Assembly (NCBI RefSeq): GCF_041915215.1
Contig: NZ_JAYSBV010000012.1
Direction: 5' to 3' (one strand)
DNA length: 64,000 nt
Source of the DNA: Zoogloea sp021286885
GTDB lineage: Bacteria; Pseudomonadota; Gammaproteobacteria; Burkholderiales; Rhodocyclaceae
Shown here: in pieces, positions 24,881 to 32,725 of the stretch
How positions within the stretch are numbered: the first letter of the stretch is position 1
How the letters are laid out: the number at the start of each line of letters is the position of its first letter
Position numbers and translations under genes: made by a program
Notes under the pieces: model-generated
What the model was told of the DNA's origin: nothing
Databases searched by the model: none
Seen by the model: only the letters and a program-made list of their open reading frames with translations

Positions 24881-26704
24881 ATGCGCCTTGCCGACTGGAT
24901 CATGCAGCGCCTCGCCGCCGAAGGGGTGCGCCACGTTTTCACCCTGCCCGGGGGCGGTGCCATGCATCTGAACGATGCCTTGGCCTGCGAAACCCAGCTT
25001 ACCCCAGTGCCCGGCCACCACGAACAGGCCTGCGCCATTGCTGCCGAGGCCTGCGGGCGCAGCGGCCCCCCGGGCTTTGGCGTGGTGCTGGTGACCACCG
25101 GGCCGGGGGCCACCAATGTGGTGACGCCCGTGGCCGGGGCGTGGATAGACTCGGTGCCCCTGCTGGTGATTTCTGGCCAGGTGAAGCGGGCCGATCTGCT
25201 CAATGGCCGTCCCCTGCGCCAGACCGGCGTGCAGGAGGTGGACATCATCAGCATGGTGCGCGGCATCACCAAATACGCGGTCACCGTCACCGACCCCCTC
25301 ACCATCCGCCAGCACCTGGAACAGGCCCTGTACCGGATGCGCCATGGCCGGCCCGGCCCGGTCTGGCTGGATATTCCGTTGGACGTGCAGGCTGCCCCCA
25401 TCGAACCCGAACAGCTCCCCGGCTGGAGCGCCCCCGAGCTGGACAGCCCCCTGCCCGGTCACACCCTGAGCGCCATTGCCGGGCTGCTCCAGAAATCCCG
25501 CCGCCCGCTGATTCTGGCGGGCCACGGGGTGCGTCTGGCCGGCGCGGCCAAGGACTTCCGGCAACTGGTGGACGCCCTCGGGATTCCCGCCGTCACCACC
25601 TGGAACGCCCTGGACCTGCTCCCCTGGGAACACCCCCTCAACCTGGGCCGCCCCGGCGTGGTGGCCGCCCGGGCCGCCAATTTTGCGGTGCAGAACTGCG
25701 ACCTGCTGATCGCCATTGGCAGCCGGCTGGACCCCATCATCACCGCCTACAACCCCAAGGGCTTTGCCCGGGAGGCACGCAAGGTGGTGGTGGATGTGGA
25801 CCCCCACGAACTGGCCCGCCTCGCCCAGCAAGACATGCCCATCGACCACGCCCTGGCCCTGGATGCGGGCGACTTCATCCGGGGGCTGGAAGTGGCCACT
25901 CGCAGCCTGAACCTGGATCAGCACGAAGCCTGGCGGGTGCGCTGCCGGGGCTGGAAGACCCGCTATCCGCTCAACGAAACCCCGCGCTTCCCCAGCGAAG
26001 GCCCCATCGGCCACGCCCATTTTGTGGCGGCCCTCTCGGAGGCGGCCCCGCCGGATACCCTCATCAGCACCGGCAGTTCGGGGCTGGCGGTGGAGTTTTT
26101 CTATGCGGGCTTCAAGAACAAGGAAGGGCAGCGCTGCTTCCTCACTTCCGGGCTCGGGGCCATGGGCTACGGCCTGCCCGCAGCGATTGGCGCCAGCCTG
26201 GGCCAGGACAAGCAAGCCTCCCTGGCGGTGGAGTCCGATGGGAGCCTGCAGCTCAACCTGCAGGAACTCGCCACCCTGGTGGCCCAACGCCTGCCGGTGT
26301 GCCTGTTCATCATGAACAACGGGGGCTATGCATCGATCCGCAACACCCAGCGCAACTACTTTGCCGGGCGCTATCTGGCGAGCGGCCCCCAATCCGGCCT
26401 GCACATGCCCGAACTGGGCCCCCTCGCCACCGCCTACGGGCTGCCCTACATGCAGATCAGCAACTGCCGAAATCTGGCCCAGCAACTGCGCGAAGCGCAA
26501 AACCTGCCCCGCCCCTGCCTGATCGACGTGCGCCTGATTCCCGATGAAACCCTCGCCCCCAAGTGCGCCGCGATTCCCCGGCCCGACGGTTCGATTGTTT
26601 CCATGCCGCTCGAAGACATGAGCCCCCTGCTGCCCCTGGAAACCCTCCAGCGGGAAATGCTGGTGCCGCTCCTGCCCGCATCGCTGGAAGCCCCCCGTTC
26701 CTGA
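24881..26704 (+). CDS. thiamine-diphosphate enzyme, acetolactate synthase-like
   Basis: The 607-residue protein has the three domains of acetolactate synthase-type enzymes: an N-terminal pyrimidine-binding domain with the catalytic Glu in HHEQACAIAAEA (about residue 49), a middle domain, and a C-terminal pyrophosphate-binding domain with the pattern DGS followed by MNN about 25 residues later. In this setting, next to rfbF, rfbG and rfbH, the best known parallel is YerE, which adds a two-carbon unit from pyruvate to a CDP-4-keto-3,6-dideoxyhexose to make branched sugars such as yersiniose. That is an inference from context. GGAGA precedes the ATG. Confidence 0.85.
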   Translation: MRLADWIMQRLAAEGVRHVFTLPGGGAMHLNDALACETQLTPVPGHHEQACAIAAEACGRSGPPGFGVVLVTTGPGATNVVTPVAGAWIDSVPLLVISGQVKRADLLNGRPLRQTGVQEVDIISMVRGITKYAVTVTDPLTIRQHLEQALYRMRHGRPGPVWLDIPLDVQAAPIEPEQLPGWSAPELDSPLPGHTLSAIAGLLQKSRRPLILAGHGVRLAGAAKDFRQLVDALGIPAVTTWNALDLLPWEHPLNLGRPGVVAARAANFAVQNCDLLIAIGSRLDPIITAYNPKGFAREARKVVVDVDPHELARLAQQDMPIDHALALDAGDFIRGLEVATRSLNLDQHEAWRVRCRGWKTRYPLNETPRFPSEGPIGHAHFVAALSEAAPPDTLISTGSSGLAVEFFYAGFKNKEGQRCFLTSGLGAMGYGLPAAIGASLGQDKQASLAVESDGSLQLNLQELATLVAQRLPVCLFIMNNGGYASIRNTQRNYFAGRYLASGPQSGLHMPELGPLATAYGLPYMQISNCRNLAQQLREAQNLPRPCLIDVRLIPDETLAPKCAAIPRPDGSIVSMPLEDMSPLLPLETLQREMLVPLLPASLEAPRS

Positions 26705-26727
26705 CTCCGACTGACTGAGGTCTGCCC

Positions 26728-27888
26728 ATGAGCCTCGCCTGCCGGCTGTGTGACCAGCCCCTGTTCCCCGACCCGCTGCTGTGCCAGCACCACATGCCCG
26801 CCGCCGCCCAGGAGCTGCCCACCGCCGCCACCCTGAGCGCCGATGGGGGGGTGAGTCTGGCCCTGCACCAGTGCAGCGCCTGCGGCGTGGTCCAGCTCAC
26901 CAACCCACCGGTGCCCTATTACCGGGACGTGATCCGCGCTGCCGGGCTCTCGGCGGAGATGCGCGCCTTCCGCCTCCAGCAGTTTGGCGCCTGGGTGGCC
27001 GGGCACGACCTCGCCGGCAAGCCGGTGCTGGAAGTGGGCTGCGGCCAGGGGGAATACCTGGCCCTGCTGCGCGAGGCCGGCGTGGATGCGTGGGGCCTGG
27101 AGCACCGGGCCGCCTCGGTGGCCCACTGCCAGACCCAGGGCCTGCAGGTCTTGCAGGGCTTCATGGAAGGCCCTGAAACCCGCTTCGCCGGGCCGGGCAT
27201 CCCGGGCCACTTCGACGGCTTTGCGATTCTCAATTTTCTGGAACACATCCCCGCCGCGCACCGAACCCTGGCCGGCATCGCCGCCCACCTGAGCCCGGGG
27301 GCCAGCGGGCTGGTGGAAGTGCCCAATTTCGACATGATCCTGAAGGCCGGGCTGTTTGCCGAGTTCATCCCGGATCATCTGCACTACTTCACCCAGGCCA
27401 CCCTCACCGGCCTGCTGGAGCGCAGCGGTTTCGAGGTGCTGGAGTGCCGGCCCGAATGGCACGATTACGTGCTCTCGGCCACGGTGCGCAAGCGCCAGCC
27501 CCTGGATCTGTCCAGCCTCAACCAGCGCCAGCACGCCCTGGCCGACGAATTCCGCCGCTTTCTGGCCGGCTTTGCGCCGGGCCGGGTGGCGATCTGGGGC
27601 GCTGGCCACCAGGCCCTGGCCCTCATCAGCCTGATGGACATCGCCCCCCACATCCGCTACGTGCTGGATTCGGCCCCCTTCAAGCAGGGGCGTTACACCC
27701 CGGCCACCCACCTGCCCATCGTGCCCCCCGAGCGGCTGGCCGAGGGCGAGGTGGATGCGGTCATCGTGCTCGCCGCCAGCTATTCGGACGAAGTGTTGCG
27801 CACCCTGCGGGCGCGCCACGGCAGCCGCTTTCGCACCGCTGCCCTGCGTGGCGAGCACCTGGTCTGCGATCCGGAGCCCCAGCCATGA
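26728..27888 (+). CDS. SAM-dependent C-methyltransferase, sugar type
   Basis: The 386-residue protein has the three-part layout of NDP-sugar C-methyltransferases. An N-terminal zinc-binding part has Cys pairs CRLCDQP and CSACGVV. The central Rossmann domain has motif I VLEVGCGQGEYL (about residue 104) and NFLEHIP. A C-terminal domain includes a second nucleotide-binding-like loop IWGAGHQAL. Related enzymes methylate C3 or C5 of keto-sugars. It probably decorates a sugar of this island. GAGGT lies before the ATG, and the stop overlaps the Nudix start (ATGA). Confidence 0.87.
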   Translation: MSLACRLCDQPLFPDPLLCQHHMPAAAQELPTAATLSADGGVSLALHQCSACGVVQLTNPPVPYYRDVIRAAGLSAEMRAFRLQQFGAWVAGHDLAGKPVLEVGCGQGEYLALLREAGVDAWGLEHRAASVAHCQTQGLQVLQGFMEGPETRFAGPGIPGHFDGFAILNFLEHIPAAHRTLAGIAAHLSPGASGLVEVPNFDMILKAGLFAEFIPDHLHYFTQATLTGLLERSGFEVLECRPEWHDYVLSATVRKRQPLDLSSLNQRQHALADEFRRFLAGFAPGRVAIWGAGHQALALISLMDIAPHIRYVLDSAPFKQGRYTPATHLPIVPPERLAEGEVDAVIVLAASYSDEVLRTLRARHGSRFRTAALRGEHLVCDPEPQP

Positions 27889-28442
27889 ATGCGCCACCTT
27901 CAAGCCCCGTCACCCCGGACGCCCTGGAGGCCGCCATTGCCACCCTGCAGGCCGCCGTGGGCTCGGCCCAGGCGGGGCTGCCCGAGCCGGTGTTCCAGCT
28001 GGTCAGCAGCCTGACCCCGCTCATCAATGTGGATCTGCTGATCCACGACGAACACGGTCGCTGCCTGCTCACCTGGCGCCACGATGCCTTCTACGGGCCA
28101 GGCTGGCACATTCCGGGGGGCATCATCCGCTTCAAGGAAGCCGCCGCCCAGCGCATTGCCGCCGTGGCCGACCTGGAGCTGGGCTGCTGCGTCACGTTCG
28201 CACCCCTGCCCATCGCCCTGCACGAAATCACCAACCCGAACCGGGACGTGCGCGGCCATTTCATCTCGCTGCTGTACTCCTGCCGCCTGGCCAGCCCCCC
28301 CGACCCGGGCCGGGCCTTTGATCCGGCCAGCCCCCGGGCAGGGGACTGGGCCTGGCACACGGGCAGCCCGGACAACCTGATCCACCAGCAGCACATCTAC
28401 CGCCCCTACATCGACAACCCCCTTGCCGGAGTCTGGTCATGA
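27885..28442 (+). CDS. Nudix-fold protein, GDP-mannose mannosyl hydrolase-like
   Basis: The 185-residue protein has a Nudix fold. The box GGIIRFKEAAAQRIAAVADL keeps the first Gly and Glu of the signature but lacks the usual REXXEE core. The GDP-mannose mannosyl hydrolase (Gmm) group also has a shortened box, and neighbouring blocks (WHIPGG, HFISLLYSC) fit that group. Gmm enzymes release the sugar from nucleotide sugars. Here even the Arg of the Gmm box is Ala, so activity may be altered. It overlaps the genes on both sides by 4 bp and is surely cotranscribed with them. Confidence 0.8.
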   Translation: MNAPPSSPVTPDALEAAIATLQAAVGSAQAGLPEPVFQLVSSLTPLINVDLLIHDEHGRCLLTWRHDAFYGPGWHIPGGIIRFKEAAAQRIAAVADLELGCCVTFAPLPIALHEITNPNRDVRGHFISLLYSCRLASPPDPGRAFDPASPRAGDWAWHTGSPDNLIHQQHIYRPYIDNPLAGVWS

Positions 28443-29512
28443 GCGCGCTCGATATTCTGGTCACCACCTACAACGGCGTCGCCCACCTGGGTGACTGCCT
28501 GCAATCCCTCGTCCGGCAACGCTTCACCGACTTTCGGGTGCTGGTGATCGACAACGCCTCCAGCGACGCCACCCCCGCGCTGGTGGAAGAATGGATGGCC
28601 CGGGATGCCCGCATCCACTACCACCGCAACCCCCAGAACATCGGCCACATGCTGTCCGCCGACACGGCCTACCGGATGACCGGGGCCGAATACGTGCTCC
28701 AGATCCACGACGACGACATGCTGCACCCGGACTTCCTCAGCCAGGTGCTGGAACAGGGTCTAATGCAGCATCCGGACTGCCCCTTCGCCTACAGCCTGTT
28801 TTACCGGCTGGTGGACGGTGTCACCCTACCCGGCATCCACCAGTACCGGCCCGAGCTGCCCACCGGCGTGCATGACGTGCTGCCCGCCCTGTGCTTCACC
28901 AACTGGATCCTCCAGTCCTTCACCGTGTTCCGGCGGGCATGGTTTGATGCGGTAGGCGGCTTCCAGCGCCACATCGCCCGGCTCCACCCGGAAGACGCGG
29001 TCAAGCTGCGGGGCGGGTTTGTGGATCACTACATGTGGGCCCGGCTCGCCACCCTGGGGCCCGCCTATGTGGTGGATGAGCCCCTGGGCTATTACCGCAT
29101 CCACGCCAGCAGCCAGTTCAACCAGTCCAGCGGCAGCCGGCGCCTGATCCAGGAAGCGATCCGCACCTACGACTACATCTACGACGATCACGACCTGTTC
29201 GACGACGTGACCCGCTACCTGGTCAAGCTCAACCAGGCGGGCCGGCTGCTGACCCAGTGCGGGCTGATCAAAACCGCCGTCGACATGCTCCAGAGCCCCG
29301 ACACGGGCCCCGAACTGGCGCCCATCCGGCGTGCCTTCCTGCAGGGTCTGCACACCGGGCTGGAGCACATGGTGTTCGATTCCCCCAAGTTTCGGGAGCA
29401 CTTCCGGCTGGAAACGCCGGAAACCCTGGGCATGCTGGCCCAGATCATCCGCGACCTGCCCCCCGACACCACCCTGCGGCCCCGCAACACCCTGCGCGCC
29501 CGCATGTCCTGA
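28439..29512 (+). CDS. glycosyltransferase family 2
   Basis: The 357-residue protein is a GT-A type inverting glycosyltransferase. It starts with ILVTTYNGVAHLGDCLQSL, then VIDNASSDAT, and has an acidic metal-nucleotide motif HDDDMLHPD (Asp run near residue 95). The C-terminal third is helical and carries no membrane segment. It likely transfers one of the sugars made in this island, to a lipid carrier or directly to a protein; the sequence cannot say which. It overlaps the Nudix gene by 4 bp. Confidence 0.88.
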   Translation: MSALDILVTTYNGVAHLGDCLQSLVRQRFTDFRVLVIDNASSDATPALVEEWMARDARIHYHRNPQNIGHMLSADTAYRMTGAEYVLQIHDDDMLHPDFLSQVLEQGLMQHPDCPFAYSLFYRLVDGVTLPGIHQYRPELPTGVHDVLPALCFTNWILQSFTVFRRAWFDAVGGFQRHIARLHPEDAVKLRGGFVDHYMWARLATLGPAYVVDEPLGYYRIHASSQFNQSSGSRRLIQEAIRTYDYIYDDHDLFDDVTRYLVKLNQAGRLLTQCGLIKTAVDMLQSPDTGPELAPIRRAFLQGLHTGLEHMVFDSPKFREHFRLETPETLGMLAQIIRDLPPDTTLRPRNTLRARMS

Positions 29513-29527
29513 GCCGCCCCCCGCGCC

Positions 29528-30568
29528 ATGTCCCCCGCCCTGCTTGCCGCCCCACTAAACCCGTTTGCCGACTGGGCCGCCCTGCGTGGCGCCCGGATCT
29601 TCATCACCGGCGGCACCGGCCTGTTCGGCCACTGGCTGCAGCCCCTGCTCTGCCGGGCCAACCAAACCCACGGACTGGGGCTGCAGCTCACGGTACTGAG
29701 CCGCGACCCGGCGCGCTTTCTGGCCGCCCATCCGGAACTGGCCGATGATACGGCGCTCAGCTTCATCGCCGGGGATGTGCGCGACTTTGCCTTCCCGGCA
29801 GGGGAATTCAGCCATGTGATCCACGGGGCGGCCACCGCCGCTGCCGCCACCTTCCACCGCCAGGAAGACGCCCTCACCAAGTTCGACACCACCTATGCCG
29901 GTACCCGCCGGGTGCTGGATTTCGTGGCCGAACGGGGTATCCCGCGCCTGCTGGTGCTGGGCTCGGGCGCTTACTACGGCCCCCTCCAGGCGGGCCACAC
30001 GGCCTACCCGGAGGACTACCCGGTCGCCCCCGAGCCCGGCAATCTGGACGTGGCCATTGGCCATGCCAAGCGGGCGGCGGAGTTCCTGTGCGCGGCCTAC
30101 GCGGCCCGCCACGGGTTTTCGTATTCGGTGGCGCGCTGCTTTTCCTTTGTCGGCCCCCATCTGCCCCTGGATCTGCACTACGCCATCGGCAACTTCATTC
30201 GCGATGCGCTGACGGCGCCCGCCATCATCGTGGGGGGCGACGGCAGCCCGATCCGCTCCTATCTGTATCTGGGCGACCTGATGGTCTGGCTGCTGACCGT
30301 GCTCACCCGGGGCGCCCCGGGGCAGGCCTACAACGTGGGCTCGGATGAAGCGATCAGCATCGGCGAACTGGCCCGGCGGGTGGGCGCGCTGTTGGCGCCC
30401 GGCAAGCCGGTACACATCCTGGGCCAGCCGAACGGGCTGCCTACCCGCAACATCTACGTGCCGGACATCCGCCGCGCCCGGGCGGAACTGGGGCTGGACG
30501 TACTCACCCCGCTGGATGATGCGATCCGCATCACCGCCCGCCATGCCGCGCCCCAAAGGCCGAATTAG
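29528..30568 (+). CDS. NAD-dependent epimerase/dehydratase-like SDR lacking the catalytic Tyr
   Basis: The 346-residue protein is an extended SDR. The dinucleotide motif ITGGTGLFGHW lies near residue 26, and GSGAYYGP corresponds to the active-site Ser strand. At the YxxxK site it reads IGHAK (Ile177, Lys181), so the catalytic tyrosine is replaced. Substrate-binding and C-terminal parts look intact. In related islands this position holds a nucleotide-sugar reductase or epimerase (for example YerF or paratose/abequose synthase), but the missing Tyr means chemistry may differ. It is 15 bp after the GT2 gene. Confidence 0.8.
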   Translation: MSPALLAAPLNPFADWAALRGARIFITGGTGLFGHWLQPLLCRANQTHGLGLQLTVLSRDPARFLAAHPELADDTALSFIAGDVRDFAFPAGEFSHVIHGAATAAAATFHRQEDALTKFDTTYAGTRRVLDFVAERGIPRLLVLGSGAYYGPLQAGHTAYPEDYPVAPEPGNLDVAIGHAKRAAEFLCAAYAARHGFSYSVARCFSFVGPHLPLDLHYAIGNFIRDALTAPAIIVGGDGSPIRSYLYLGDLMVWLLTVLTRGAPGQAYNVGSDEAISIGELARRVGALLAPGKPVHILGQPNGLPTRNIYVPDIRRARAELGLDVLTPLDDAIRITARHAAPQRPN

Positions 30569-30694
30569 CCCCGGCTGACCGGTCTTTTCCGGCCATGGCC
30601 CGCCCGGGCCTGGTTTCACAATGTGCTCAAAGCCGGATAAGCCAATTACCCGGCTGGCTGCTGTCATTCCCCGACAACCCAGCGAGAGCACACC

Positions 30695-31807
30695 ATGAGC
30701 ATTGCCCTAACCCCTGACGCCGGCCTCAACCCCGGCGAAGCCGCGAAACGCAACGACCTGGCGCAACGCAAGCCCTACATCGCCGCCAAGCTGGCGCGCA
30801 TCACCGAGATGGAGGAACGCGGCGAGATCAGCCCCATCATCCGGCTGGAAAAGAGCTATCTGTGCAACTTCACTTGCACCCATTGCTCTGCCGAGTACTA
30901 CATGGACCGGCACCTTAAAAAGGTTTTCCAGATCGTGGATGAGCGCCGCAAGATTGATCTGGACGACATTCGCCGGATCTCCCGCGAAGCCGACGAACTG
31001 GGCCTTGCCCGCTTCGTGATTACCGGGGGCGAGCCCCTGGTGATGAAGGACTTCGATGAGGTGGTGGCCGCCATCGACCCGGATCGCCATTACGTGATCA
31101 CCGACACCAATGGCTGGTTCCTGGATCTGGCCAAGGCCAAGCACCTGAAATCCATCGGCGTTGAAAAAGTCCAGCTCTCGCTGGACAGCATGGTGGAAGC
31201 CGATCACGACGCCTTCCGCAACAAGCCCGGCTCCTACAAGCGGGTGATGCGCGCCATCGACGCGGCCCGGGAGGCCGGCCTCAACCTGATTCTCTCCACC
31301 GTGCTGGTCAAGGGCCGGGCCAAAACCGACGAGTTCCGCCAGATGTGCGAATTCGCCAAGGCCAAGGGCATCGGGCTGTATGTGTCTTACGCCAAGCCCA
31401 CCGGCTCGTGCACCGAACACCCGGAGTTCGTGATCGAGAAGGAAGACGCCGACATCGTGCGGGAGCTGGAAAAGGAATATCCGGTATTCACCCACATGAC
31501 CCCTTCCTACGGCTCCTTCAAGGGCTGCATCACGGTGAAGGGCATCATCACCATCACCTCCACCGCCGAGGTGACGCCCTGCCCCTACATTGATTTTTCG
31601 CTCGGCAACCTGCGCGAGACGCCCCTCAAGGAAATTCTCGCCCGGGGCATGCGCAATCCCTGGCTCGGCCCCCACCGGCCCGACTGCCTGATCGGCGAAG
31701 ACCCCCAGTTCATCAAGATCCACACCGAACGCACCCAGGGCCGCACCCATCTGCCGGTGCCCTGGGGCCAGGGTTTTTCGGATCACGACAGCCTCCAGGA
31801 CGAGTGA
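30695..31807 (+). CDS. radical SAM enzyme with SPASM-like C-terminus
   Basis: The 370-residue protein has the radical SAM cluster motif CNFTCTHC (Cys near residues 53-60), followed by the usual ITGGEPL strand. Towards the C-terminus come further cysteines (FKGCITVKG and EVTPCPYID, then RPDCL), as in SPASM or Twitch domains that bind an extra Fe-S cluster. It could modify a sugar, a peptide or a protein. In this location a glycan or flagellin modification is plausible but unproven. A 126-bp gap precedes it, so it may have its own promoter. Confidence 0.85.
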   Translation: MSIALTPDAGLNPGEAAKRNDLAQRKPYIAAKLARITEMEERGEISPIIRLEKSYLCNFTCTHCSAEYYMDRHLKKVFQIVDERRKIDLDDIRRISREADELGLARFVITGGEPLVMKDFDEVVAAIDPDRHYVITDTNGWFLDLAKAKHLKSIGVEKVQLSLDSMVEADHDAFRNKPGSYKRVMRAIDAAREAGLNLILSTVLVKGRAKTDEFRQMCEFAKAKGIGLYVSYAKPTGSCTEHPEFVIEKEDADIVRELEKEYPVFTHMTPSYGSFKGCITVKGIITITSTAEVTPCPYIDFSLGNLRETPLKEILARGMRNPWLGPHRPDCLIGEDPQFIKIHTERTQGRTHLPVPWGQGFSDHDSLQDE

Positions 31808-31876
31808 ACGCACGAGCACGCACGCTCACGCAGCCCCCCACATACACCCCACCTTCCGACCCGGGAGCCAGAGACC

Positions 31877-32683
31877 ATGTTTGCCACCGCCGACACCCTG
31901 CCCGACCTGTCCCTGTTTGATGAAAGTGGCCGCTGCCTGCCCAAGGGCCTGAACGCCCCGGCCCACGCCCGCAGCCGTCGCTACTTCCGCCTCCAGCCGC
32001 CGCGTCTGGACATGCCCAATCTGCACGCCCGGCTGCGCCAGCACCTGGGCGCCGGCCAAGGCATCAGCACCCAGGATTTCTGCACCCGGGTGGACGCCCT
32101 GCGCGCCAACCTGCAGGCAGACCCCCACCTGGCCGCCATTACCCGGGGCATCGGGATTCCCTTCATCCTGCCCCGGCTGGAGCACCCTGATGTGGGTACC
32201 GTACTGGACAAGCGCTACCTGCCGGCCATTGCCAGCGCCTTTGGCCAGCGCTTCCCGGATTACCGCTTCACCAGCCACCACACCCGCCCCCTGGCCGGGC
32301 TGTTGGGGGTACTGGAAGGCAGTCGCCACGAACGCCTGATCGAAGCCAGCCGGGAACGGGAGGTGGTGGGCCTGTACTTCCCTTGCCTCTCGGAATACTC
32401 GGTGCCCGCCGCCCTCGAACAGGTGGCCCGGCTGCCCGACAACTTTGTGCTGGCCGGCGGCTATGACACCAGTGCCGCCCTGGTGGCCTGCCCCGAGCTG
32501 CTGCTGCGCACCGACGGTTACCCGCCCCTGCTGTGGCTTTCGGCCCTGGCCGAAAACGGCAAACCCGGCATTGGCTACCACTACGAAGCCTACGGCTACA
32601 ACCTGACCTTCAACCGGCGCCCCCACCTGGGCATGGCCGCCGAGTACTGGAGCCACGGCCTGAGCGTGCTGGAAACCGTCTGA
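31877..32683 (+). CDS. conserved-looking orphan protein of the glycan island
   Basis: This 268-residue protein is not one I recognise. It has no signal peptide or membrane segment. It is rich in Arg, His and Pro in the first 60 residues, and has a patterned C-terminal half with many aromatics (GIGYHYEAYGYNLTF) that suggests a compact enzyme or binding domain. GGGAG lies about ten bases before the ATG. It sits between the radical SAM gene (69 bp upstream) and the giant glycosyltransferase (42 bp downstream), all in one direction. It may be the radical SAM partner or substrate-recognition protein. Confidence 0.7.
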   Translation: MFATADTLPDLSLFDESGRCLPKGLNAPAHARSRRYFRLQPPRLDMPNLHARLRQHLGAGQGISTQDFCTRVDALRANLQADPHLAAITRGIGIPFILPRLEHPDVGTVLDKRYLPAIASAFGQRFPDYRFTSHHTRPLAGLLGVLEGSRHERLIEASREREVVGLYFPCLSEYSVPAALEQVARLPDNFVLAGGYDTSAALVACPELLLRTDGYPPLLWLSALAENGKPGIGYHYEAYGYNLTFNRRPHLGMAAEYWSHGLSVLETV

Positions 32684-32725
32684 CCCCCTCTTCTGCACAA
32701 GACTGCAAGACCAAGGAAGGCCCCC

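Noticed and set aside
23336..26500. Open frame of 1054 codons on the minus strand opposite the NeuB-like and thiamine enzyme genes
   Set aside because: Same codon-bias shadow; the plus-strand genes have clear domains and ribosome sites.
30569..30694. Sigma-54 promoter before the radical SAM gene (TGGTTTC...TGTGC)
   Set aside because: The spacing of the GG and GC elements is off by one base and the -24 box is poor.
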